This document shows positions 43,234-51,605 of a stretch of 64,000 nucleotides of DNA, in pieces (position 1 is the first letter of the stretch; each line of letters starts with the position of its first letter). Location: NCBI GenBank assembly GCA_023229685.1, contig JALNYT010000003.1:319617-383616 (forward strand), given 5' to 3'. The translations under genes were made by a program, and so were the position numbers. Source of the stretch: Sulfuritalea sp. (GTDB lineage Bacteria; Pseudomonadota; Gammaproteobacteria; Burkholderiales; Rhodocyclaceae). The notes beneath the pieces are model-generated. The model searched no databases. It was not told the DNA's origin and was given only the letters and a program-made list of their open reading frames with translations.

Positions 43234-44538
43234 TCAGACCTTTCGCGAATGTCCGTCGAGAACGCGCGCCAACTGCTCTTCGTCGAGCGCGCCTTCCCAT
43301 TTCGAGACGACGATGGTCGCCACCGCATTGCCGATCAGGTTGGTGGGCACCAAGCCCTCCGCCAGCAGGCGATGGACCCCGAGGATCAGCGCGACGCTGG
43401 TGACCGGAATCGTGCCGACGGTGGACAGCGTCGCGGCCAGCACCACGAAGGCGGCGCCCGCCACCCCTGCCGCACCCTTCGATGTCAGCAACAGCACGGC
43501 AAGCAGGCCGAGTTGCTGATAGAGGTCGAGCGGCGTGTTGGTCGCCTGCGCCAGGAAAACCGTCACCGCAGCGAGATAAAGACAAGTGCCGTCGAGGTTG
43601 AACGAATAGCCGGTCGGGACTACCAGGCCGACCACGCTCGGCTTGCAGCCGCAGGCTTCGAGTTTTTCGATCATCCGCGGCAGCACGACTTCCGACGACG
43701 TCGTCGCCAGGCAGATCAGGATCTCTTCCCAGATGTAGCGTATCAGCTTCAGCAGGCTGAAGCCGCAAATCCGGCAGATCGGGCCGAGCACGAAGAAGGT
43801 GAACACCAAGCAGGTTACGTAGAAACAGACCAGCAGGTTTCCCAGCGAGACCAGCGTTCCCGCACCATACTTGCCGACGGTAAACGCAATCGCGCCGAAG
43901 GCGCCGAGAGGTGCGGCCCACATCACGATCGCCACGGCGCCGAACAGCATCTTCGAGAGGGTATCGAGGATGTCGATCAAGGGCTTGGCGGCCTTTCCAA
44001 GCGCGGTCAACACCGCGCCGAACAGCACGGAGAGAAACAGCACCTGCAGGATGTTGCCTTCGGCCAGGGAGCCGACCACCGTTCCCGGAATGATGTTCAT
44101 CAGGAACGGCACCACGCCCTGGGTCTGCGTCTGGGCGATGTAACCCTTGACCGACCCGGCATCGAGCGACGCGGCACTGATGTTCATCCCGGCGCCGGGC
44201 TGCCAGAGATTGACCATGAGCAGGCCGATGATCAGGGCGATGGTCGTCAGCACCTCGAAGTAGATCAGGGCCTTGATCGCGACCCGGCCGACCCGCGTCA
44301 TGTCGTTCATCTTGGCGATGCCGAGCACGACCGTGCAGAAGATGATCGGCGCGATCAGCATGCGGATCATCTTGATGAACGCATCGCCCAGCGGCTGCAT
44401 GGCGGTGCCGGTCTGCGGCGCGAAATGCCCGACCAGGATGCCGATCACCATCGCGACCAGCACCTGGATCCAGAGCGTGAGATACCACGGGCGGCGCTTT
44501 GCGGCGGGCGGCGAAAGTGTCGCGGTGGAAGCAGTCAT
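43234..44538 (-). CDS. dctA: DctA-type dicarboxylate/aromatic-acid sodium or proton symporter
   Basis: A 434-aa secondary transporter of the DAACS family. Multiple hydrophobic segments, the Ser-rich loop CLATTSSEVVLPRMIEKLEA, and GYSFNLDGTCLYLAAVTVFL (NLDGT motif) are diagnostic. In this operon it probably imports a dicarboxylate made or used in the pathway or an aromatic acid. It lies between the exported LigI-like gene (16 bp) and ligA (1 bp). Confidence 0.9.
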   Translation of the reverse strand: MTASTATLSPPAAKRRPWYLTLWIQVLVAMVIGILVGHFAPQTGTAMQPLGDAFIKMIRMLIAPIIFCTVVLGIAKMNDMTRVGRVAIKALIYFEVLTTIALIIGLLMVNLWQPGAGMNISAASLDAGSVKGYIAQTQTQGVVPFLMNIIPGTVVGSLAEGNILQVLFLSVLFGAVLTALGKAAKPLIDILDTLSKMLFGAVAIVMWAAPLGAFGAIAFTVGKYGAGTLVSLGNLLVCFYVTCLVFTFFVLGPICRICGFSLLKLIRYIWEEILICLATTSSEVVLPRMIEKLEACGCKPSVVGLVVPTGYSFNLDGTCLYLAAVTVFLAQATNTPLDLYQQLGLLAVLLLTSKGAAGVAGAAFVVLAATLSTVGTIPVTSVALILGVHRLLAEGLVPTNLIGNAVATIVVSKWEGALDEEQLARVLDGHSRKV

Positions 44539-44554
44539 CGGGCTATCCCTGTGC

Positions 44555-45535
44555 TCAGGCTTCGAACTGATAGAGGCGCATCGGATTGTCGACCAGAATC
44601 TGCTTCTGGGTCTGGGCGTCCGGCGCGAACAGCGGAATCAGATCGACCAGATCGCCGTCGTTGGGCATGGTCTTCACGTTCGGATGGGGCCAATCGCTGC
44701 CCCATACCAGCCGGTCCGCCGCCGTCTCGACCAGCCGACGCGCAAAGGGTACGGCATCGTGGAAGGGGGCTCCGGTGGACGAGACGCGGTCGGCGCCGCT
44801 GAGCTTGACGTAGCATTTCTTGTCGCGCTGGAGCAGGTCCACCAGGATCTTGAACGGCTTCTGCTCCAGGCCGTCCTTGGCCGGCACCCGCCCCATGTGG
44901 TCGATGATGTAGGGCAGCGGCAGGCCATCCAGCAGCGGGTAGAAGTCGGGAAGGTCCTTGGCATCGAAATGCAGGACGACGTGCCAGCCGAGACGGGCGG
45001 CGCGCTTTACGCTGCGGTCGAACACGGCCATGTCCGGGAAGCCGCCCAAGTGCTTGACGAAGTTGAAGCGGCAGCCGCGGATGCCGGCCTTGTGCAGCGC
45101 ATTCAGTTCCGCGTCGGAAACCCGGTCGTCGATGTTGACGACGCCGCGATAGCGTCCGCCGCTGGCGGCGATCGCATCCACCGCGACCCGGGCGTCGATG
45201 TCGTAGAGGCTCGGATTGACGATGACCGCGCGCTCGATGCCCATCCTGGCATGAACCTCGCGGAAATCGTCCAGCCCGGCATCGAAGGGCGTATAGCTGC
45301 GCTTCGGCGAGTAGGGATAGCGCGCGGCGGGGCCGAAGATGTGGCAGTGCGTGTCGATTGATCCGGGCGGCGCCTTGAAGCCGGGCGTCTTGGTGTTCCG
45401 GTCGGGGGCAAGGCCCGACGGGGTCAGTTTTTTTGCGTCGTCCGCGCCGTCTGCGGCACGAACTCCCGTGGTCGCCACCGCGAGAGTCGCACCTACCGCC
45501 CCGGCCATCCGGGTCAAAGCTTCTCTTCTTTCCAT
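44555..45535 (-). CDS. Exported amidohydrolase, paralogue of LigI, with twin-arginine-like signal
   Basis: A 326-aa amidohydrolase related to 2-pyrone-4,6-dicarboxylate hydrolase. The N-terminus MERREALTRMAGAVGATLAV has a twin Arg followed by a hydrophobic stretch and Ala-rich region, resembling a Tat or Sec signal. The body has SIDTHCHIFGPAARYPYSPK, YIIDHMGRVPA and WGSDWPHPNVKTMPNDG, the metal and substrate motifs of LigI-type enzymes. It overlaps the end of ligI by 22 bp. Its substrate and export are unproven. Confidence 0.85.
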   Translation of the reverse strand: MERREALTRMAGAVGATLAVATTGVRAADGADDAKKLTPSGLAPDRNTKTPGFKAPPGSIDTHCHIFGPAARYPYSPKRSYTPFDAGLDDFREVHARMGIERAVIVNPSLYDIDARVAVDAIAASGGRYRGVVNIDDRVSDAELNALHKAGIRGCRFNFVKHLGGFPDMAVFDRSVKRAARLGWHVVLHFDAKDLPDFYPLLDGLPLPYIIDHMGRVPAKDGLEQKPFKILVDLLQRDKKCYVKLSGADRVSSTGAPFHDAVPFARRLVETAADRLVWGSDWPHPNVKTMPNDGDLVDLIPLFAPDAQTQKQILVDNPMRLYQFEA

Positions 45536-46467
45536 TTTCTCTCCTCCGGCCAGTAAAGGCTCATTGGGTTATCGACCAGCAGCTTGCGCTGCAGCTCGGG
45601 TGTTACCGCGATATGCGGAATGAAGTCGACCAGCAGGCCGTCGTCGGGCATGTGGTCCTTGAGGTTGGGATGCGGCCAGTCGGTGCCCCACAGCACGCGG
45701 TCGGGGAAGGTCTCGACGATGCGCCGGGCAAAGGGCACCACGTCGCGATAGGCATGCTGCTCGCCGTGCAGCGCCTTCGGACCGGTGACCGAAAGCCGCT
45801 CGGGGCAGCTGACCTTGCTCCAGACGTTCGGATGGTCGCGCATGAACTTGACGAAGAGTTCGAACTCGGGCCCATCGACCGGCTTGCTGACGTCGGGGCG
45901 GCCCATGTGGTCGACCACGATCGTGGTCGCTAAGTTGTCACAAATGGCGGTAAAGAAATCCCACAGTTCGGGCAGGTCCACGGCCTCGAAGTAGATCACC
46001 ACATGCCAGCCCAGCGGCGCGATGCGCGCGGCGATTTCCATGAGCTCGTCCTTCGGCGTGAAGTCCACCAGGCGCTTGACGAAATTGAAGCGCACGCCGC
46101 GCACGCCGGCCGCGTGCATGGCTTGCAGTTCCTGATCGGTCACCGTGCGTCGCACCGTGGCGATGCCGCGTGCACGGCCAGCCGAATTTTCCAGCGCATC
46201 GACCATGGCGCGATTGTCGGCGCCGTGGCAGGTGGCCTGCACCACGACGTTGCGGGCGAAGCCGAGGTGATCGCGCAGCGCATACAGCTGTTGCTTCGAG
46301 GCGTCGCACGGCGTGTACTTGCGCTCCGGCGCGAAGGGAAACTCGGCGCCGGGGCCGAACACGTGGCAGTGGGCGTCCACGCTGCCCACCGGCACCTTGA
46401 AAGTCGGCGCCGACGGTACGGCGTACCAGTCGAGCCAGCCCGGAGTTTTCTGGAATTCCATTTTCAT
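45514..46467 (-). CDS. ligI: 2-pyrone-4,6-dicarboxylate hydrolase
   Basis: A 317-aa amidohydrolase that opens 2-pyrone-4,6-dicarboxylate (PDC) to oxalomesaconate. Motifs: VDAHCHVFGPGAEFPFAPER, FNFVKRLVDF, VVDHMGRPDVSKPV and WGTDWPHPNLKDHMPDDG. The start at 46467 gives an ATGA overlap with the upstream dehydrogenase; ATG at 46461 is an alternative two codons in. No signal peptide, so cytoplasmic, unlike its neighbour paralogue. Confidence 0.93.
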   Translation of the reverse strand: MKMEFQKTPGWLDWYAVPSAPTFKVPVGSVDAHCHVFGPGAEFPFAPERKYTPCDASKQQLYALRDHLGFARNVVVQATCHGADNRAMVDALENSAGRARGIATVRRTVTDQELQAMHAAGVRGVRFNFVKRLVDFTPKDELMEIAARIAPLGWHVVIYFEAVDLPELWDFFTAICDNLATTIVVDHMGRPDVSKPVDGPEFELFVKFMRDHPNVWSKVSCPERLSVTGPKALHGEQHAYRDVVPFARRIVETFPDRVLWGTDWPHPNLKDHMPDDGLLVDFIPHIAVTPELQRKLLVDNPMSLYWPEERKWKEEKL

Positions 46468-47402
46468 TTCACCGGTTTTACTTTGGCGAGGATGCGATCC
46501 GCCTCGATGCGCCAGTCGGCGCTGCGGGCGAACTCCTTGCTGCCCTTGTTGCCGAACAGCCCTTCCTCGGCCAGGTCGGCGACCCAGGCCTGGCGTTCCG
46601 CCGTGCCCTGCGCCGACCACGGCGTGAGGCCGATTTCGCGCACCGTTACGGCGACCTCGCGCACTTCCTCGCTGCGGCGGCGGCCGTGCTCGATGACGCG
46701 CTGGAAAAAGTAGCTGGCCTGCTTTTCCCAGTCGATGCCGGGAAAGGTTTCGTAGAGCGATGCGATCACCGCGTCTTCGACGCCATAGGCACGCGCCGCG
46801 GTGAAGCTCTCGATGACCATGGCCTCGAGGCCCTTGATCATCACGCTGCGGCACATCTTGGTGGCGGAGGCGACGCCGAGCTTTTCGGATGCGACCTTGG
46901 CCTCGAAGCCGAGCACCTTGAGCCCGGGTTCGATCGCCGTCGCGTGCGGCCCGCCCAGCAGCAGCGGCACGCGGATGCGGTAGGGCGGAACCGAGGTCAT
47001 CACCGCAGCTTCGACATAACGCCCGCCCGCCTTTTCGATGATCCCGGCGGCCCGGATCTTGGCCGCGGGCGAAGCCGAGTTCAAGTCGAGGAAGAAGGCG
47101 CCGGGCTTGAGGCCGGGCGCGCAAGCCTCCGCTGCCGCGACGGTCTGGCTGGCGGTGACGGCACAAATCACCAGGTCGGCGCCGGCGACGGTGCCCGGAT
47201 GGGTAGCGGACAGCGCCACGCCAAGTTTCGACGCATGGTCCTGCATCGCCGCCGCTGCCGCCGTGTCGCCGGCGCCGACTTTCAGGTCGCAGGCGGTCAC
47301 CGTCTTGATGTACATGCGCAAGTCTTCGGCGAGGATGCGACCGACCTCGCCATAGCCGACCAGGGCGATGTTCCAGTGCAGGGCAGGAGTAGGGAAGGTC
47401 AT
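46464..47402 (-). CDS. NAD(P)-dependent dehydrogenase with DUF1932 C-terminus
   Basis: A 312-aa protein of the 6-phosphogluconate/3-hydroxyisobutyrate dehydrogenase superfamily. The N-terminal Rossmann motif is IALVGYGEVGRILAEDL. The C-terminal half (GVASATKMCRSVMIKGLEAM) is typical of DUF1932-type members often found in protocatechuate and gallate clusters. Its step in the pathway is not established. It is coupled at both ends (1-bp overlap with ligK, 4-bp overlap with ligI). Confidence 0.82.
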   Translation of the reverse strand: MTFPTPALHWNIALVGYGEVGRILAEDLRMYIKTVTACDLKVGAGDTAAAAAMQDHASKLGVALSATHPGTVAGADLVICAVTASQTVAAAEACAPGLKPGAFFLDLNSASPAAKIRAAGIIEKAGGRYVEAAVMTSVPPYRIRVPLLLGGPHATAIEPGLKVLGFEAKVASEKLGVASATKMCRSVMIKGLEAMVIESFTAARAYGVEDAVIASLYETFPGIDWEKQASYFFQRVIEHGRRRSEEVREVAVTVREIGLTPWSAQGTAERQAWVADLAEEGLFGNKGSKEFARSADWRIEADRILAKVKPVK

Positions 47403-48091
47403 CAGTCGATGTACCTGAGGCCGGCCTTGGCCAGTGTCTCGCGCATGCTGTACATGTCGAGGCCCAGTTCGCCGGCGGCGAAGCGGGCGCGCTTGGTGGT
47501 TTCGTTGTTTTCGCGCGCCTCGGCGGCATCGGCCACCTGCTGCGCGATCGCGGCCGGCACCACCACCACGCCGTCGTCGTCGGCGATCACCACGTCGCCG
47601 GGAGTGACCAATGCGCCGGCGCAGACCACCGGGATGTTCACCGAGCCGAGCGTGGCCTTGATGGTGCCCTTGGCGCTGATCGCGCGCGAGAACACCGGGA
47701 AATTCATCGCCGTCAGGTCCTTCACGTCGCGCACGCCGGCGTCGATGATCAGGCCCTTGCCGCCGCGGGCGCGGAACGAGGTGGCCAGCAGGTCGCCGAA
47801 GAAGCCGTCCTCGTTGTCGCTGATGCAGGCGGCGACCACGACGTCGCCTTCCTTGAGCTGTTCGGCGGCGACATGCATCATCCAGTTGTCGCCCGGCTGC
47901 AGCAGCACCGTCACCGCGGTGCCGCAGGTGTAAGCGCCGGTGTAGATCGGCCGCAGGTAGGGCTTCATCAGGCCGACGCGGCCCATCGCTTCGTGGATGG
48001 TGGCCACGCCGAAGCGCGACAGCTTGTCCACCGCTGCCTTGTCGGCGCGCACGATGTTGCGTTTGACGATGCCGAGATTGTTCATGCTCAT
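47402..48091 (-). CDS. ligK: 4-carboxy-4-hydroxy-2-oxoadipate aldolase
   Basis: A 229-aa class II aldolase of the RraA/LigK family that cleaves CHA to pyruvate and oxaloacetate. The sequence includes [36 protein letters not shown] and [17 protein letters not shown]. Metal- and substrate-binding residues of the family are in the latter two. It follows ligJ by 2 bp. Confidence 0.93.
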   Translation of the reverse strand: MSMNNLGIVKRNIVRADKAAVDKLSRFGVATIHEAMGRVGLMKPYLRPIYTGAYTCGTAVTVLLQPGDNWMMHVAAEQLKEGDVVVAACISDNEDGFFGDLLATSFRARGGKGLIIDAGVRDVKDLTAMNFPVFSRAISAKGTIKATLGSVNIPVVCAGALVTPGDVVIADDDGVVVVPAAIAQQVADAAEARENNETTKRARFAAGELGLDMYSMRETLAKAGLRYID

Positions 48092-48093
48092 GA

Positions 48094-49122
48094 CTATTTT
48101 CCTTTCGCCTTGAGCGCTGCGTCGAGGCGCGGATAGACGCGGCGCGCGTTGCCCTCGTAGACCTTGTAGCGATCTGCGGCGCTGAGATTCAGCGTGGCTT
48201 CGATGTAGCGCTTGGTGTCGTCGTAATTGTGGCCGGTCTCGGGATCGATGCCCTTCACGGCGCCGATCATCTCCGAGGCGAACAGGACGTTGTCGACCGG
48301 GATCACCTTGGTCAGCAGGTCGATTCCGGGCTGGTGATAGACGCAGGTGTCGAAGAACACGTTGTTGAGCAGGTGGTCCTTGAGCAGGGGCTTCTTCAGC
48401 TCCTGCGCCAGCCCGCGGTAGCGGCCCCAGTGGTAGGGAGCAGCGCCGCCGCCGTGCGGAATGACGAACTTCAGCGTCGGGAAATCCTTGAACAGGTCGC
48501 CCTGGATCAGCTGCATGAAGGCCGTGGTGTCGGCGTTGATGTAGTGCGCGCCGGTGGTGTGGAAGCAGGCGTTGCAGGAGGTCGAGACGTGGATCATGGC
48601 CGGGATGCCGTGCTCGACCATCTTCTCGTAAATCGGGTACCAGTGGCGGTCGGTCAGCGGCGGCGAGGTCCAGTGGCCGCCGGAAGGGTCGGGGTTGAGG
48701 TTGATGCCGACGAAGCCGTATTCCCTGACGCACTTTTCCAGTTCGGGGATGCAGGTGCGCGGATCAACGCCGGGCGACTGCGGCAGCATCGCCGCGCCGA
48801 TGAAGTTGTCGGGGAAGAGCTGCGCGACGCGATGGCAGAGCTCGTTGCAGATCGCCGCCCAGGTGCTGCTGACATTGAAGTCGCCGATGTGGTGGGCCAT
48901 GAAGCTGGCGCGCGGCGAGAAGATGGTGAGATCCGAGCCGCGTTCCTGCATCTTCTTCAGCTGATTGGTTTCGATCGACTCGCGCAACTCGTCGTCGCTG
49001 ATTTTCAGTTCGGAGACCTTCGGCATCAGCGCCGGATCCTTGATGCCGGCGATCTGGCGGTTGCGCCAGTCCTCCAGCGCCTTGGGCGCGGTGGTGTAGT
49101 GGCCGTGGATGTCGATGATCAT
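48094..49122 (-). CDS. ligJ: 4-oxalomesaconate hydratase
   Basis: A 342-aa amidohydrolase-fold hydratase that adds water to oxalomesaconate to give CHA. It starts [20 protein letters not shown], with metal-binding [24 protein letters not shown], and [20 protein letters not shown], all close to LigJ/PmdE. It begins 31 bp after the ModA-like gene ends. Together with ligK it turns ring-cleavage product into central metabolites. Confidence 0.93.
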   Translation of the reverse strand: MIIDIHGHYTTAPKALEDWRNRQIAGIKDPALMPKVSELKISDDELRESIETNQLKKMQERGSDLTIFSPRASFMAHHIGDFNVSSTWAAICNELCHRVAQLFPDNFIGAAMLPQSPGVDPRTCIPELEKCVREYGFVGINLNPDPSGGHWTSPPLTDRHWYPIYEKMVEHGIPAMIHVSTSCNACFHTTGAHYINADTTAFMQLIQGDLFKDFPTLKFVIPHGGGAAPYHWGRYRGLAQELKKPLLKDHLLNNVFFDTCVYHQPGIDLLTKVIPVDNVLFASEMIGAVKGIDPETGHNYDDTKRYIEATLNLSAADRYKVYEGNARRVYPRLDAALKAKGK

Positions 49123-49153
49123 GGATGGGCTCCTGAAGTATTCGCTGGGGTAA

Positions 49154-49855
49154 TCACGCCGGCTCCATGCCGTGGCGCCGCTTGGTATCGGCCGCGGCCG
49201 GCGATTGCATGAAGGCGAGCAGGGCACGCACGGCCTCGGGCTGGTTTGAGGCGGCGCACAGGCCTGCCGAAAAGATGCTGATGATCTCGGTACCGGGCGG
49301 CATGGTTCCGAGTACGGCGATTCCGGGCTGGCTCGCCATTTCGCTGAACTGCTGGAAGCCGAGTTCGACCTCGCCCCGGGCCACCAGCTGGCCCACCGGC
49401 ACTCCCGGCGGCGCCTGCACGACGCGGTCGCGAATGGTGTCGGCGATGCCCCAGCGCGCGAACAGCTTCAGCAGCGCGGTGCCGCTCGGCCCGGTGGAAT
49501 AGCCAAGGGTGCGCGCGGACAGCACGGCGCGTCGCAGCGATTCTTCCGATCCGATATCGGGCCGCGGCGCACCGGCGCGTACCGCGATCGCCACCTTTGA
49601 TCTCACCAGGTCGGCCTTGCTGTCGGCGATCACGCGCCCGCTGGCGACCAGCTTGTCAATCGCATCGGCGGCGAGCACCACCACATCGAACTGCTCACCG
49701 GCCTGCACCCGTTTCGCCGCATCAACGCCTCCGACCGACTCGAACACGACCTCGCTGGCAACGTCAGCGCCGCTCTGCTGCCGATAGGCAGCGGCCAGTT
49801 CGGCCAGCACCTGGCGCGTCGCCATCGACGAGATGCCGGTGAGCCGGGTGCTCAT
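49154..49855 (-). CDS. ModA-like substrate-binding protein without a signal peptide
   Basis: A 233-aa protein with the periplasmic-binding fold of molybdate-binding ModA relatives (EVVFESVGGVDAAKRVQAGE, FDVVVLAADAIDKLVASGRV, YSTGPSGTALLKLF). From its ATG there is no signal peptide, and the upstream sequence adds none. It may therefore be a cytoplasmic ligand-binding protein. Similar genes occur at the head of lig/gal operons. Its role (regulation or oxyanion binding) is unknown. The ATG overlaps the stop of the tautomerase stub at 49852. Confidence 0.8.
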   Translation of the reverse strand: MSTRLTGISSMATRQVLAELAAAYRQQSGADVASEVVFESVGGVDAAKRVQAGEQFDVVVLAADAIDKLVASGRVIADSKADLVRSKVAIAVRAGAPRPDIGSEESLRRAVLSARTLGYSTGPSGTALLKLFARWGIADTIRDRVVQAPPGVPVGQLVARGEVELGFQQFSEMASQPGIAVLGTMPPGTEIISIFSAGLCAASNQPEAVRALLAFMQSPAAADTKRRHGMEPA

Positions 49856-49938
49856 GTCGGGTTTCCGTGGCGCAGCGAAGCGGCAACGGCGCGCGAAGTG
49901 CCGCTGCGCATGAACAGGCGAGGAATGGAAATTTGCAT
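49852..49938 (-). pseudogene. 28-codon stub resembling the N-terminus of oxalomesaconate tautomerase (LigU/GalD/PmdU)
   Basis: This frame begins MQISIPRLFMRSGTSRA and stops after 28 codons with a TGA that overlaps the ATG of the ModA-like gene. IP-x-x-x-MR-G-GTS is the hallmark N-terminus of PrpF-fold tautomerases such as GalD and LigU (here MRSGTSR). In Comamonas pmdU is the first gene of the operon, the same position. After GTSR the similarity stops. The likely reading is a large internal deletion leaving a translated leader; chance resemblance is possible. Confidence 0.6.
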
Positions 49939-49963
49939 CTGGGCGCCCCTGTTTCGGATGCTG

Positions 49964-50033
49964 GCATTCTGACAATTTCCCCCGGGCGGACCAAGCCGCC
50001 GCGCACACTACTAGCTATCGCGTTTTGTTATGG
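49964..50033 (-). promoter_or_regulatory. lig operon promoter with LysR-type box
   Basis: On the minus strand the box CCATAACAAAACGCGATAGC (reverse of 50014-50033) is followed by TTGGTC (-35), 17 bp and CAGAAT (-10). A near-copy with the same spacing drives the ior operon at 58385-58454. The box overlaps the last codons of the LysR gene. Regulation by that LysR protein is inferred. Confidence 0.75.
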
Positions 50034-50955
50034 CACTGCCATCGTCGACGCTGGCCGCGAGCAGGTCCTGCAGCAGGCGCATGGCCCGCCGCCCGAGCGG
50101 CGTGACCGGCTTGTGTGCCGAGACGGCAAGGAACAGCGTGCTGGTCAGGCCCGGCTTGACCAGCGGGCGCAGGCTGAAGGCCTCGGGCCGGCCGGAGGCG
50201 GCCAGCGCGGTCTGGCTCAGCACGGCATAGCCGTGGCCGGCCGCGACCAGATCGAGAATCGACTGGACGCTGGAAACTTCCAGCGTCACGTTGAGCTTGA
50301 GGTCGGCGAAGGCCGCCTGGGTCTCCAGCAGCTTGCGCATGGCATGGGTGCGCTCGGGCAGGATCAGCGGGTAGTTCACCAGTTCGGCCAGCGGCAGCGG
50401 CGATACCTCGCCTGCCCTGCCCTTCTTGCCGGGCTTGCCCGCGGCCGGGCCCACCAGGCCGAGCACCTCGTCCAGCACCGGCGTCACCTCGATCGCCGGA
50501 TTGGGCTCGGGATTATGGATCAGGCCGAGGTCGACGCGGCCGGTGGCGATCCACTCCGTCAAGTGCGTCGACAGACCCTCGACGATGGCCAGGCGCGCCT
50601 TGGGCAGGTTGCGGCGGAAATCCTCGACCAGAGGCAGCGTCAGGCGCCGCCCGATGCTCGGCGGCAGGCCGATGACGATGCGTCCGGTGGGTTCGTCGCG
50701 GGTGGCATCGATGTCCTCGGTGGCGCGCGCCACCAGTTGCAGGATGCCGACGCTGTGGTCGAACAACCGCTTGCCGGCCTCGGTCAGCACCACGCCGCGA
50801 CCGTTGCGCGTCAGCAGATTTACGTGCAGGTCGGTCTCCAGCAGCCGCACCTGGCGCGACAGCGCCGGCTGGGCGATGTTGAGGACCAGCGCCGCCTTGC
50901 TGAAACTGCCCAGTTCGGCGACACTGACAAAATATTCAAGTTGCTTGAGATTCAT
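50011..50955 (-). CDS. LysR-family transcriptional regulator of the lig operon
   Basis: A 314-aa LTTR. The N-terminal winged helix-turn-helix (MNLKQLEYFVSVAELGSFSK, AALVLNIAQPALSRQVRLLE) is typical; the C-terminal ligand domain spans about residues 95-300. It lies upstream of the lig operon on the same strand and is divergent from the TRAP transporter. LysR-type boxes lie on both sides of it (50005-50033 and 50973-51000). The effector is probably a pathway intermediate such as PDC or protocatechuate, by analogy with related regulators (inference). A longer start at 50976 is less typical. Confidence 0.92.
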   Translation of the reverse strand: MNLKQLEYFVSVAELGSFSKAALVLNIAQPALSRQVRLLETDLHVNLLTRNGRGVVLTEAGKRLFDHSVGILQLVARATEDIDATRDEPTGRIVIGLPPSIGRRLTLPLVEDFRRNLPKARLAIVEGLSTHLTEWIATGRVDLGLIHNPEPNPAIEVTPVLDEVLGLVGPAAGKPGKKGRAGEVSPLPLAELVNYPLILPERTHAMRKLLETQAAFADLKLNVTLEVSSVQSILDLVAAGHGYAVLSQTALAASGRPEAFSLRPLVKPGLTSTLFLAVSAHKPVTPLGRRAMRLLQDLLAASVDDGSAITKRDS

Positions 50956-50972
50956 CCGGAGCCTTGCGACTG

Positions 50973-51036
50973 CCATAACAAAATGAGATAGCTAATAGTA
51001 CCCACATTGTCATCGCCGCGCTTCCTCAGGCTGACA
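50973..51036 (+). promoter_or_regulatory. LysR-type box and candidate promoter of the TRAP operon
   Basis: Box CCATAACAAAATGAGATAGC (50973-50992) continues with TAATAGTA, oriented toward the TRAP genes, and lies between them and the divergent LysR gene. CATAAT near 51034-51039 is a possible -10 but no good -35 is visible, as expected for an activator-dependent promoter. Confidence 0.7.
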
Positions 51037-51065
51037 TAATGGCTGAATCTGAATCGAGGCCCCGC

Positions 51066-51605
51066 ATGCAGGAAGCGAAACCACCCACCCCGTTTGCACT
51101 CAAGGACAGCTTCGGCCCCGGGGGCAGGCGTCTGCTCGCCGTGGCCCGCCTGATGGCGATCATCGGCGGACTGGTGTTCGTCGGCCTGGTGATCATGTCG
51201 GTCATTTCCATTGTCGGCCGCAAGACGCTCGGCATGGTCGTGCCCGGCGATGTCGAGGTGCTGCAAATGCTGGCAGCATGCGCGTCCGCCTCGTTCTTTC
51301 CTTATTGCCACCTGATTCATGGCGACGTCAAGGTGGACTTCTTCACCCACAATCTGTCGCAGAGGACCCTGTGGATCATGGACGCCATCGGCTCGCTGCT
51401 GGTCGGCCTGTTCGGCGCCCTGATCGCCTGGCGCACCTGGGAGGGGGCGATGACGGTCAAGGAGTTCGGCGAAACCTCGATGATCCTGCAATGGCCGGCC
51501 TGGATACCGCAGGCGCTGATGGTGCCCGGCTTTCTGCTGCTCGCCGCCGCCGGCGGCTACATGTTCGCGCACCAGTTGCGCATGGCTTTCAAGGCGCACC
51601 CATGA
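51066..51605 (+). CDS. TRAP transporter small permease (DctQ-like)
   Basis: A 179-aa membrane protein with four hydrophobic segments (for example LMAIIGGLVFVGLVIMSVIS), the DctQ small-subunit pattern, including FFPYCHLIHGDVKVDFFTHN. Start: ATG at 51066 has GAGG 8 bp upstream; an earlier ATG at 51039 overlaps the candidate -10 and would add nine residues. The stop overlaps the start of the large permease (ATGA). Confidence 0.88.
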   Translation: MQEAKPPTPFALKDSFGPGGRRLLAVARLMAIIGGLVFVGLVIMSVISIVGRKTLGMVVPGDVEVLQMLAACASASFFPYCHLIHGDVKVDFFTHNLSQRTLWIMDAIGSLLVGLFGALIAWRTWEGAMTVKEFGETSMILQWPAWIPQALMVPGFLLLAAAGGYMFAHQLRMAFKAHP

